Shown here in pieces: positions 33,032 through 41,831 of a stretch of 42,989 nucleotides of DNA. The DNA is taken from the NCBI GenBank assembly GCA_947589345.1, contig CANQAC010000016.1, positions 1-42,989 of the forward strand. The letters run 5' to 3'. Each line of letters opens with the position of its first letter. Position 1 is the first letter of the stretch. A program made the translations under genes and the position numbers. The notes beneath the pieces are model-generated. The model was not told the origin of the DNA. It did no database searches and saw only the letters and a program-made list of their open reading frames with translations. Origin of the DNA: an uncultured Akkermansia sp. (GTDB taxonomy: Bacteria > Verrucomicrobiota > Verrucomicrobiia > Verrucomicrobiales > Akkermansiaceae).

Positions 33032-36000
33032 TTAAAGAGGTAATTCTTCGTCGGGAAAGTCAACCTGCACGCCGTTCGAGCCGTCTTCCGGCAGCAGACC
33101 ATCATCGGCATATACCTTGATCACGGGGCGCAGGTAAAGCGTGTAAACAATCGAGCCCCCACCGGACGAAACGGATACGGGCACCGTCAGGTAACCGGGA
33201 ACGGGCGCGTACTCGGTGGCGTGGGAGATGACGTAATCCAGGAGAGGCTCCTGCTGCTGGACATACATCGCAGAAAACTCATCCTGCGCATGGCGATAGA
33301 GGCGCAGGAGCAGCTTTTCCTTGCCCGGGACAGACAATGGCGCGGTCTGCGTGGCATCGGGGACGGCACGCAGCTTGCCCGAACTGCCGTTGGCAGACCC
33401 GACGGCGAAATAGGGATAGAGGGCAGCGGTACGCAGACGCTCCTCCTGAGGTTCCGTCACCGCACTGGGAAGCACCACCTCAAAAGCGATTGAGTACGTC
33501 TTACCCAACAGGGACCGGACGGAGCTCTGCAGCTCCTCACGATCAACCGACGAGACAGCACGCGGCAAACTGCGGTCGTTGAGGAAAGCCTTGCGGAATA
33601 CTTTACGCAATTCCTTCTCCGCAGAAGCTGTCGCATCTCCCTGGGCGGCCGGACTCTCATCGAAAGCGGTCGTACCGAGCCAATCACCGGGAGGAATCAT
33701 ATCACGATTGAAGCGCACGCCCACCCAGAACAGACAGCTGTATCCCTCCTTATCGCGGAAAACAAGCGGCACGTACGCCGTTTTCTTATCATCCCCCAAT
33801 ACAGCCCCTGAGCGGAGATAAAGATTAATCGCACTCCAGCCGCCGGAGATGTCCACGGTGCAGCCCGGCGAGGAATCCCCTGCTCTGCGGAAAAATTGGA
33901 ACTGGAGATTTCCGGCTTCCGCCGGAATCGGACCGGACGTGAGCGGTATATCATCCTTGTTTTCACGATTCAGATTCACGAGGGAGGAGAGAGCCTCACC
34001 ATCCCGTGCCACTCGGAAATACGGGTAGCGTCTTCCCACGGGCAGCAGGCGGCTCTTCCCGTCTTCCCCGCTGACGGAGGCAGATCTCACATCAGCCGAG
34101 GGCAGAACAATCGCCGCCGTGAGCGGCAGCTCGGGATCGGCCAGCAACTCAACGACATCTGATACCTTGGCCCAAGCCTTCTCGCGCTGCCGGGGCATAG
34201 GCAGGCGGAGAGACGCGCTCTCCTCCGGGATGTTGCGCAAAGCTGCCTGTTTGGCGATTTCCGCCTCCTGTTTTTCATCCGACAGACCGGAGAGACCTTC
34301 CAACCGTTCCTGCAGATTCTCCAAGTCGTAGGAAGTGAGGATTTCCTCCGGACGTCGCAGCGGGGTGTTGCACAGCGGGAACATGGATGCAAGCGGCAAA
34401 CACCCACGCACACTCTCGCTCAATTCATCGGCAGCTTCTTTTTTGAGCAGGCGCATTCCGTTGCTCAGGTAGTCATTCCACCAGAGGAAGGTCGCATCCG
34501 ATTCATCAGCATACCATGAGCCCCAGAATTGCTTGAAAAGATCGTCCACCGGCATCTTCACGAGCGTCTGCCAGGCCTTGGAAGGGGACGTATCCAAGCG
34601 GCTGATGAAATCCGCTGAATGCAAGAAACTACGCCTCGCCTCTGAATTGAGTCCTTTTTGAGCGCGGTTAATTTCTTCAAGCCGGGAAGCCACCTCCGGG
34701 AACAGCTCTTTATCCTGCAGACAGGGGATGGAAAGAGCCCTGTACATCAACTCGTTGACCTCGTAAAGCATGCCGGATACATCAGCCGTAAAGAAGACAT
34801 CTCCACTCTCAACAAACTGCGCCCAACTACGAATGCCCTGGATTTTGTAGTGGGCAGGTATCTCGTCCGTCCAATACATCACATAGTCCAGGAGAAAATG
34901 GCGACACGCATCATCCAACAGCTCGACCATGTGGGTTATCTGCTCAACATCGCGAGATTTGCTCGTGGTCAGGTGTTCGTGCACGAAGGCGGAAAGTTCG
35001 TTGAGGTCCGTGATGCGCATATTGACCGTGTTCGGCTCATAGCAGGGATTGAGCGTATATTTGCCGGCACGCGTGTACGGGATGGCGGGAAGCTTGCGTG
35101 GCATCTTTGCCAGCATCTTCTCAGGGATGATGTCGGTATTGCTCAGAGGCACGGTGCGGAGCCAATCCAGGATCACGCGGTTGGTGAGAATAATCCAGTT
35201 TTGCTCCCAACAGGAGGCGTCCAAATCAGAGCCGCCTTGTTGAGCGAGCGCCGCCACCGCCTCATCATAGCGCTTCTTGGTTTCCTTCACCCGCGCGATG
35301 CGGCGGTGGAAGGACTCCCCCTGTTCCCCGGCCGGCAGCGGGTAGTACAAGACGTCGTAGAGAGATTGGGCATACGCCATAAAGCGCTGCCACGGACGCG
35401 GTCCGGCGGCGTCCTCCTTGTGCCGATCCCACAGATTGCATACATCCTCGGGCAGAGAATCGCACTCCTTGGCTATTTGGGGGATTTTGTGACTGATGGC
35501 CCTGTGAAGGGCGATCACCTGGTTGCGGAGGAACTTGGCGTTTTCTGAATCGCCCAGATATTTTCCCAAATCATCAAACCGATGGATATCCTTTTCCATC
35601 TCGGCATGAATGCGGGCGTGCAAATCCTCCACACACTCACGCAGTGAGTTTTGCGAACCGATTCCCAGGTAGCGCTCATCCTCCAAGAGACTTTGCTGGA
35701 GTTTCAGTGCCTCCTCGTAGATTCTCTTCCACTCGTCACGGCACGCATGCATACGCTCCGAATCCTCCCTGCGCACGGCATCGCAGAACATCTCCTCGCG
35801 TTGCTTCATATCGGACTGCAATTTCTGCATACGACTCAATCTCTCCAGAAAGCGCCGCATGGCCTGATAATTGTACTGCGGGTATATCTCCATGGTGTCG
35901 AGAGCCGCAGTGTAGAGAGCGGCGCCGGAGCTGATGGCCTGAGCAGCCTCCATGGACACCGGCTTGAGATAGCCATTGAGGATGCTCATCTCCATGATGG

Positions 36001-38140
36001 TCTTGTTGCCGGCTGTGCTGGCGCTCCAGAGGGATTTGATGGCGGCCTCGTGACTGGGGGAGCTTCCCAGGTTCACCAAATCGGCATACACGATGTCATC
36101 CAGCATGCGCTTGCCGTCCATCAGGTGAATCCCATAGTTGGTGATGCGCATGAGCGTTGCGAGGGATTTTGTATCATCCTCAGTCCACGGGCGATGTCCT
36201 GCGCTGTAATGTTCCGCCCAATAGGTAAACACAGCCCTGGCGGAATCAACAACAGGTTGTACGAGCATGCAAACCACGGCGGCTTTATTGATGAACTTCT
36301 TGTGCTTTTCCAGCAGGATACCCGATGCCTCGCCGTCTGTCACCCAGGACGCCGCTCGCCAAAATACCGGCAGATCCGTGGAAAGCGTAGCCATGTTATC
36401 CAGATTGTACAGATACTCGCGTCGGGAAACCTGCGTGCCGGGAACCGGAACATCCGTGAACGAAATTTGTTTTCCCTTCTCCGCCGCAATCAAGGGGGCA
36501 TTATTAATGGCGCCCTCCACGAACAGTTGGTGCGTCTTCGACCAAAATTCCACGTGACGATCAGCGAGGCGCTTGAGTTCTTCGCGATGGACCGCCGCCC
36601 ATATTGCCAGCGGCAGGGCCAGGGCGAGCAAGGAAGCGGCGCCGATCCAATAAGGACGGCGCATCCTGCACGCCGCAGCATACGTGTAATCGCTCCGATT
36701 GCCGACTTCCAACACGAGGTGCTGCAAAAGATGCGCTGTGAAATAATGACGAGGGGAAGCGAGGGAGAGTATCTTCTCGCGCACGGAAACAAGATCCGCA
36801 ACGGCATCACCCCCGGGTTGCTCGACGGGTGCAACCGGAGTCTCTGCGGAGCTGTTCGGGAGAACGACGGGGCTGAGACGATTGCCATCCTTGTGGAACA
36901 TCACCCGCTCCATGGTCGTCACCGGCTTATCCAAGGCTGCCGTAAACCAAACGCCCATGAACTGAAAGAGCCCCCGAGCGTTCCTCCTGTTCTCCACGTG
37001 AGTGAAAATGCCTGCCAAATACCGTTTCAGGTTTTCCTTCATGCGCGCAAAAGCCTCCGGCAGCATGTACACGGGGATGGCCGTATCGTCACGGCGTCCG
37101 CCGGATGCGGCACATTTTTCCCACACACTCTCGTTGAGAGCCAAAGAGGCGCGAAGCGTCTTGAGATGTTCCATCAACTCGTCAAATCCTCTGTCGGCAA
37201 CAGCGGGGTCAAAAGGTTGATCCGGCCCCGGATTTTGCCAACCGAGGGGCTTTTCGGCATCCTTTTCGTGAAGGAGGGAGAAGAACTCTGAGAAACCATC
37301 CAACTGGTCGCACTTCGTAATCACAACCCATACCGGGCAATACACCCCGCACGTGCGATTGAAAGCTCGCATCTCCTCGGCGATGAGCGATACCTTGCGA
37401 TCTCGCAACTCCGCGGAATCAAGCAGAATTGCATCCGCCGGGATCGTCAGGATCACTCCTCTGACCAAGTTGTTTTTAAAAATTTTCTTGTACCCGGCGA
37501 GGAAAGTCTGCCACTCGTGATCCTGGCGCCCTCCCCAACGGCTCAGGAAAAGGCGTCCGCCGATATCCCAAACCATCCCCTTATCCGCCAGCCACATGTT
37601 GAAGGTGGATGTAGGTTCACTCGCGAGGGAGAAATCATTGATTCCGGCCGGATAGCGGATACCGCCGAACTCCATGAGGCGGCTCTTGCCGGAGCCCGGT
37701 TCACCGAGCAAAAGCCAGGACCCCGTATTGGCGGGAGACAAGCCCCGCTCCTCCATGGTATGTTTGGCGGCGGCTAAATCCATGCGGATATTTTCCGTAC
37801 GCAGGTATTGCTCGCGCTGCTGCGCCTTCAGATCCTTGCCGGCCGCCATAGCCGCCAGTTCCCGGCGCAGCAACAGATCCTCGCGCATGGTGTTCACCAT
37901 GCTTCGCAACTGAGCTCTTCTGCGCAGCACACGAACCAGCACGTAGATCAAGATGAGCGCTGCAATCGCCACCAATGCCACGACCACCCAATCCATCACC
38001 GTCATCTCACTCAGCCATCCCGGCATCAGGGAGTCCTGAGTCGGATTCAGTCGAGAGCCGGACACAACTGATGGATCATTCAGGGCCGGCGGTACGACGC
38101 TGGCTGCGGCACAACAGGGTTCAAACGGCATGCTCATCAC
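33032..38140 (-). CDS. tssM: type VI secretion system membrane protein TssM (IcmF)
   Basis: TssM is the inner-membrane to periplasm component of the TssJLM trans-envelope complex. The product has an N-terminal membrane helix (about 51-71), a cytoplasmic NTPase-like domain with an intact Walker A GEPGSGKS (146-153) and VVITKCDQLDGF, then a second helix (about 494-514, IGAASLLALALPLAIW) and a very long periplasmic part. At 1702 residues it is several hundred longer than most TssM proteins (about 1100-1300), with the extra length in the periplasmic region. Its start overlaps the tssL stop in an ATGA, so the two are translationally coupled. Confidence 0.94.
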   Translation of the reverse strand: MMSMPFEPCCAAASVVPPALNDPSVVSGSRLNPTQDSLMPGWLSEMTVMDWVVVALVAIAALILIYVLVRVLRRRAQLRSMVNTMREDLLLRRELAAMAAGKDLKAQQREQYLRTENIRMDLAAAKHTMEERGLSPANTGSWLLLGEPGSGKSRLMEFGGIRYPAGINDFSLASEPTSTFNMWLADKGMVWDIGGRLFLSRWGGRQDHEWQTFLAGYKKIFKNNLVRGVILTIPADAILLDSAELRDRKVSLIAEEMRAFNRTCGVYCPVWVVITKCDQLDGFSEFFSLLHEKDAEKPLGWQNPGPDQPFDPAVADRGFDELMEHLKTLRASLALNESVWEKCAASGGRRDDTAIPVYMLPEAFARMKENLKRYLAGIFTHVENRRNARGLFQFMGVWFTAALDKPVTTMERVMFHKDGNRLSPVVLPNSSAETPVAPVEQPGGDAVADLVSVREKILSLASPRHYFTAHLLQHLVLEVGNRSDYTYAAACRMRRPYWIGAASLLALALPLAIWAAVHREELKRLADRHVEFWSKTHQLFVEGAINNAPLIAAEKGKQISFTDVPVPGTQVSRREYLYNLDNMATLSTDLPVFWRAASWVTDGEASGILLEKHKKFINKAAVVCMLVQPVVDSARAVFTYWAEHYSAGHRPWTEDDTKSLATLMRITNYGIHLMDGKRMLDDIVYADLVNLGSSPSHEAAIKSLWSASTAGNKTIMEMSILNGYLKPVSMEAAQAISSGAALYTAALDTMEIYPQYNYQAMRRFLERLSRMQKLQSDMKQREEMFCDAVRREDSERMHACRDEWKRIYEEALKLQQSLLEDERYLGIGSQNSLRECVEDLHARIHAEMEKDIHRFDDLGKYLGDSENAKFLRNQVIALHRAISHKIPQIAKECDSLPEDVCNLWDRHKEDAAGPRPWQRFMAYAQSLYDVLYYPLPAGEQGESFHRRIARVKETKKRYDEAVAALAQQGGSDLDASCWEQNWIILTNRVILDWLRTVPLSNTDIIPEKMLAKMPRKLPAIPYTRAGKYTLNPCYEPNTVNMRITDLNELSAFVHEHLTTSKSRDVEQITHMVELLDDACRHFLLDYVMYWTDEIPAHYKIQGIRSWAQFVESGDVFFTADVSGMLYEVNELMYRALSIPCLQDKELFPEVASRLEEINRAQKGLNSEARRSFLHSADFISRLDTSPSKAWQTLVKMPVDDLFKQFWGSWYADESDATFLWWNDYLSNGMRLLKKEAADELSESVRGCLPLASMFPLCNTPLRRPEEILTSYDLENLQERLEGLSGLSDEKQEAEIAKQAALRNIPEESASLRLPMPRQREKAWAKVSDVVELLADPELPLTAAIVLPSADVRSASVSGEDGKSRLLPVGRRYPYFRVARDGEALSSLVNLNRENKDDIPLTSGPIPAEAGNLQFQFFRRAGDSSPGCTVDISGGWSAINLYLRSGAVLGDDKKTAYVPLVFRDKEGYSCLFWVGVRFNRDMIPPGDWLGTTAFDESPAAQGDATASAEKELRKVFRKAFLNDRSLPRAVSSVDREELQSSVRSLLGKTYSIAFEVVLPSAVTEPQEERLRTAALYPYFAVGSANGSSGKLRAVPDATQTAPLSVPGKEKLLLRLYRHAQDEFSAMYVQQQEPLLDYVISHATEYAPVPGYLTVPVSVSSGGGSIVYTLYLRPVIKVYADDGLLPEDGSNGVQVDFPDEELPL

Positions 38141-39108
38141 TCTTTTCCCTCCTCTCCAAACTGTTCCGTGTCTTCTTGCGGCAACTCAGGAAGTGGGCGA
38201 GGTTCTTCCTGAGGCGCGCACGATGTATGTTCCGATGCATCGTCCGATTCGGGAGCGACCGACGTTTCCACCGCAGGGACATCGGCAGAATCCGTGCGCT
38301 CCGCGGGCGAAGGAGATGGCTCTGCCTCTTTTGCCGGGGCAGCAGCGGCAGGCTCTGTTTGCTTCCTGTCCAGATTCACCCCTTTCGCGACCATGCTGTC
38401 AGAGTTCTGGGCATGAAGGACAGCCTCCATCCTTATGTGCTCTCCCGTTTTATCGAGTACCTGCCAAAGCGCCATGGTCGCTCCCCTGTACGCATGGATA
38501 TAAAAGAGGACAGACGCAACGAGCACCACCGCACAGGCACAGGTTACCAATCCTGCTACCAAGACAGGTCTGCGAGGTTTCATTCCCATCACCGACGTTT
38601 CCCCCTGAGAATCCAGCAAAGAATGCTTGGCCTGTTCTTCACCGGGCAAGTTGATTTTCTCAGCCGCACTCCGCAAGAGTTCCTCGAGTTGCACACTGCG
38701 CCGCTCCAGAGATCCGGAAAAGCCGCTGGCAATCATCGCGTGCATCAACCGCAGATGATCTCGCGCAAGGGGCGTATCCTCCGCCAACCACTGTCTCATG
38801 TAATCAAAGAACTTTTCATCCCCGGCCAGTTCATTGTAGAGGCTGCGTCCGAGATCCTGCCACTCCCGCGCATAGGGGAACTTTCCCTCGTGGACCATGT
38901 AGTCGATGTAGAATGCCGTGTACTTGCACGCATCCTCCATTCCTTCCGCCACATCGGCTGAGACCGCGCCCGTCTTACGAATCGCCGAAAGCTCGCGCAT
39001 GATATGCCCGAGCAGCACATCCATTTCAGGACCTTTACCGGAGGCTGCCTCGTAACGGCTCGCCACCATGTAGGTGACCAAAGGGTGAAACAATTCGTAG
39101 AGCGTCAT
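38137..39108 (-). CDS. tssL: type VI secretion system protein TssL (DotU)
   Basis: TssL is the inner-membrane partner of TssM. The 323-residue product has the cytoplasmic DotU domain (about 1-150), with LFHPLVTYMV, EDACKYTAFYIDYMV and LYNELAGDEKFFDYM matching the family pattern. One transmembrane helix spans about 182-204. A disordered acidic Pro/Glu/Ala C-terminus of about 100 residues lies in the periplasm, with no OmpA-type peptidoglycan-binding domain, so anchoring must come from another protein. It lies six bases after tssK. Confidence 0.92.
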   Translation of the reverse strand: MTLYELFHPLVTYMVASRYEAASGKGPEMDVLLGHIMRELSAIRKTGAVSADVAEGMEDACKYTAFYIDYMVHEGKFPYAREWQDLGRSLYNELAGDEKFFDYMRQWLAEDTPLARDHLRLMHAMIASGFSGSLERRSVQLEELLRSAAEKINLPGEEQAKHSLLDSQGETSVMGMKPRRPVLVAGLVTCACAVVLVASVLFYIHAYRGATMALWQVLDKTGEHIRMEAVLHAQNSDSMVAKGVNLDRKQTEPAAAAPAKEAEPSPSPAERTDSADVPAVETSVAPESDDASEHTSCAPQEEPRPLPELPQEDTEQFGEEGKE

Positions 39109-39114
39109 CTGTCG

Positions 39115-40479
39115 TTATTGAGGCTTGGAAAGGATGAGATAAAGTTCGGCTTGCGTATGAGGCAGCACTTTTTCGCTCCACGTGAGAGCGCATTGCTTCT
39201 CCTCACAAATATCCTGCCAGGTGGAGTCGCTCCCCAACTTGTCCGTGCGGAACCACAGACGATCTCCACCGGGTGGGAGAAGCGGGGACGGGAGACGTTC
39301 CTCCATCAAGTGGACTCCTCGCACGCGCTTAGTAGCTTGCGAACCGGCCGTGAGCTTAAAGACATCGCCGGCCTCCACCAAGTCGGCGACACGACGGGGA
39401 GATTCTTCGCTCCGCACACCCACGTACGCCGCTCGGACGCTGTTGAGCCACTCCGGCTGGATGGCGCCATGCCATGCTGCATCAGCTTCCTGATAGGTAA
39501 GATCCACGCGCACACACCACTCCGTCGCTTCCGTCCGCGTCAGCCGGTAAATACCATCTATCACCTCCTCAAATTGAGGCAAACAATCATCGTGGTGGTA
39601 GGGAGGAGGCGCCGCAACGTCCTCCTGCGGAGAAAAAGCCGACAGCTGCATCAGCAAGCGCCCCAGCTCGACGTAGAGCGCCACGGGCGTCACATGCGCG
39701 CACGCCATCATCCCGCGCAGTCCCGCAACAGCTGCCCGTACGAACGCGCACTTGGTCATCTTCTCAAGACGAAGGGCGGGCTGCTCCTGCAATTCACGCT
39801 GCCGCAAAGCCGCCACGATGCTCTGAGCAACCTGGTCGAGATGCGTGCATAAAGCCTCCAGCCGGCTGTGCAACATGGGCACGGCCGACAGACAAAGAGC
39901 CGGCGGAACGTACTGAGCATCCGGCGCCAAAATGGGTTTACCGTCCCTAGTTCGACGGCACTCCAAACGGAGTATGGGCATTTTTTCGTAGCCGGGAAGT
40001 TCCTCGTTCTTGCTGGAGAGCAGGACCCGCATGCGTCGGAACATGACAGGCTGTTCATTGCCGCCGGCATTCTCATCATAGCATTCCCGGGAATAGGGCT
40101 CATAACGACGCACACCCTCCGTCTCGTGTTCATCCTCGTTTCTCTCGCCTTCGCGCAAGGGGGGGAGCGCGGCGTAGATCGTGATGTGAGAGCTCTGGCT
40201 TATTTCCGTGGTCAGATCCAAGTCATCGGCCCGACTGTTCCCCGGCATATCCACCTCCACGCCTCCCGGCAAAATAGCCTGGAGCTTCTTGAGACGGAAG
40301 CAGCCGTTCTCCAAGGCGGTCTTGTCCAACTCCAGGCTAATCAGCCCATAGGTGTACGGCAGAGCAAGCGTGCGATCGCTCTGCCGGGCTACAGCATGTT
40401 GGTGTTGCGCCTGCTGGAAATGGTGCGGACGCAGAAACAACCCTTCCGTCCAACTCAAGCTGGGTAAATTCTGGTACAT
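39115..40479 (-). CDS. tssK: type VI secretion system baseplate protein TssK
   Basis: TssK links the cytoplasmic baseplate to the TssJLM membrane complex. The 454-residue product begins with the diagnostic LSWTEGLFLRPHHFQ (8-22), continues with the shoulder-domain region (LISLELDKTALENGCFRLKK, PGGVEVDMP), and has the expected length. The C-terminal head domain ends in AELYLILSKPQ. It lies between tssJ and tssL in the same operon. Confidence 0.95.
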   Translation of the reverse strand: MYQNLPSLSWTEGLFLRPHHFQQAQHQHAVARQSDRTLALPYTYGLISLELDKTALENGCFRLKKLQAILPGGVEVDMPGNSRADDLDLTTEISQSSHITIYAALPPLREGERNEDEHETEGVRRYEPYSRECYDENAGGNEQPVMFRRMRVLLSSKNEELPGYEKMPILRLECRRTRDGKPILAPDAQYVPPALCLSAVPMLHSRLEALCTHLDQVAQSIVAALRQRELQEQPALRLEKMTKCAFVRAAVAGLRGMMACAHVTPVALYVELGRLLMQLSAFSPQEDVAAPPPYHHDDCLPQFEEVIDGIYRLTRTEATEWCVRVDLTYQEADAAWHGAIQPEWLNSVRAAYVGVRSEESPRRVADLVEAGDVFKLTAGSQATKRVRGVHLMEERLPSPLLPPGGDRLWFRTDKLGSDSTWQDICEEKQCALTWSEKVLPHTQAELYLILSKPQ

Positions 40480-40502
40480 GGTGGTCTTAATGTGGTGAAT
40501 AA

Positions 40503-41018
40503 TTAATCCTCAGGATTCATGGGGGTTTGCAGCATCAAACCGGCCGGGATGATGCTCACGTTAATTTCGTCGGAATTCCAGCGATTCTTAGCCAAGGGAA
40601 GAGTGAGGCGGCGCATATCCGGTCCCTTCGCGCCATCGCGCGCCAAATTGGCAAAGAGCACCACGTGGCTTGCTCCGTGTTTGTCAATCCAAGTGTCCCA
40701 AATCTTGTCGCTTTTTTCGAGTTTTTTCGCCTCATGATCTTCCTCGCCGAAATAGAAAGTTTTCCGCCGCAAAGAATCGCGCAGCATGTTGTCCGGGTCA
40801 AAATAATCGTCAATCGATGTGGTCTCCAGTTGCTTGAGCATCGTTTCATTCGCTTCCACGATATCCACCTCCACGGTGGGGAACACCCGCAGTCTCTCAA
40901 TGGTCACCGGATCGTACGCTACGTTGATTCCCAACTTCTTCGGCGCAGTTGAGCTGCACCCGGTTAGCGCGAGCAACAACCCCATGACAACTCCCACTCT
41001 TTGAATAGCCTTCTTCAT
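40503..41018 (-). CDS. tssJ: type VI secretion system lipoprotein TssJ
   Basis: TssJ is the outer-membrane lipoprotein that caps the TssJLM complex. The 171-residue product has a lipoprotein signal ending LALTGC (Cys21). A beta-rich domain contains VEVDIVEANETMLKQL and ends with MRRLTLPLAKNRW and INVSIIPAGLML. The ATG at 41018 is chosen because it begins the signal peptide and lies two bases after the preceding stop. The position directly before tssK supports the assignment more than sequence similarity, which is weak for this family. Confidence 0.82.
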   Translation of the reverse strand: MKKAIQRVGVVMGLLLALTGCSSTAPKKLGINVAYDPVTIERLRVFPTVEVDIVEANETMLKQLETTSIDDYFDPDNMLRDSLRRKTFYFGEEDHEAKKLEKSDKIWDTWIDKHGASHVVLFANLARDGAKGPDMRRLTLPLAKNRWNSDEINVSIIPAGLMLQTPMNPED

Positions 41019-41020
41019 GT

Positions 41021-41308
41021 TTAGCAAATATAGTTGATTCCTGTTGTGACAACAGCCGCTGTTGTTACCGGCACTCCCGTAACGGGGTTCGCCCCCGTTG
41101 CTACCGAAGTGATATTGGCCATAGGCAGTCCATGCACCAGTTTGTTGACAGCTGTCGAGGCCGAGAGGACACCCGCGCACATGGGGCCGGCAACAGGAGA
41201 GGTCAGGGTTGCAATCGGGAGCCCGTGCACCAAAAAGTTGACGGCTGTACCTGTCACGATGTCGCCCGTGGCAGAAACTCCGGTGGTGATCATGATGGGG
41301 GTCGGCAT
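41021..41308 (-). CDS. PAAR-like spike-tip protein
   Basis: The 95-residue product is built of short beta repeats with two copies of a -TAVN-LVHGLP-A-T/I- motif: GTAVNFLVHGLPIATLTSPV and STAVNKLVHGLPMANITSVA. This fits the PAAR fold, a small conical protein that sharpens the VgrG tip and loads effectors. The start at 41308 removes a 21-residue upstream extension that would overlap the neighbouring gene's stop. It ends two bases before tssJ. No effector domain is fused, so it is probably the structural tip. Confidence 0.78.
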   Translation of the reverse strand: MPTPIMITTGVSATGDIVTGTAVNFLVHGLPIATLTSPVAGPMCAGVLSASTAVNKLVHGLPMANITSVATGANPVTGVPVTTAAVVTTGINYIC

Positions 41309-41312
41309 AGTT

Positions 41313-41831
41313 TTATTTTTTCTTCGGTTTGATGAGTTTGGTGCGTGAGGCTTCGACCATCGGGCCGGCATCTGTCACATGCAGGATGAGGCTCTGCGTG
41401 CCGCGCGGGTAGTCTTTTTTAGCCAGAGGGAACGTGGTGCGACGAGAGTCTGCGCTGTCGGTCGTGGTGCGCGGCGGACGCATCGTCACGGCGATGACTC
41501 TGTCAGCCTCGGAGCGTCTCCACGTGCGCATCTCCCACGAGTCATCCCACAGAATTTGCCGGGAGCCGTCATCCAGATAGCAGCGCCAGACCACGGAAGG
41601 ACGTGAGGCGCGTCCCAGCGTGCTGAAGTATTCGTCCACCGGGGTTACGGTTTGGCGGAGCAGCTCATTTTCACCGCGCACGGCGAACACATCGACCACA
41701 TCACCGCGCACGGGCTTGCTTCGTTCGTCGGTTATACAGATCGGCAACGGCTTGCTGCCGAACCACGCGCACCCCGCCAGCAGCCATACCGCCGGAGCAA
41801 GCAAGGTCAGTCTGTGCACGATCGTCCTCAT
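41313..41831 (-). CDS. second TssJ-like lipoprotein
   Basis: The 172-residue product has a lipoprotein signal with lipobox LLAGC (Cys21, the same position as in TssJ), a beta-rich middle and a basic C-terminus. Its C-terminal RRTTFPLAKKDYPRGTQSLI parallels RRLTLPLAKNRWNSDEINVS of TssJ, and DEYFSTLGRASRPSVVWR parallels its DDYFDPDNMLRDSLRRK. It is therefore a divergent paralogue of TssJ. Its start overlaps the upstream gene's stop in an ATGA. Whether both lipoproteins enter one complex cannot be told. Confidence 0.7.
   Translation of the reverse strand: MRTIVHRLTLLAPAVWLLAGCAWFGSKPLPICITDERSKPVRGDVVDVFAVRGENELLRQTVTPVDEYFSTLGRASRPSVVWRCYLDDGSRQILWDDSWEMRTWRRSEADRVIAVTMRPPRTTTDSADSRRTTFPLAKKDYPRGTQSLILHVTDAGPMVEASRTKLIKPKKK

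Noticed and set aside
35651..37291. 546-codon plus-strand open frame inside tssM
   Set aside because: It is an antisense shadow caused by the codon bias of tssM; no domains and no start context.
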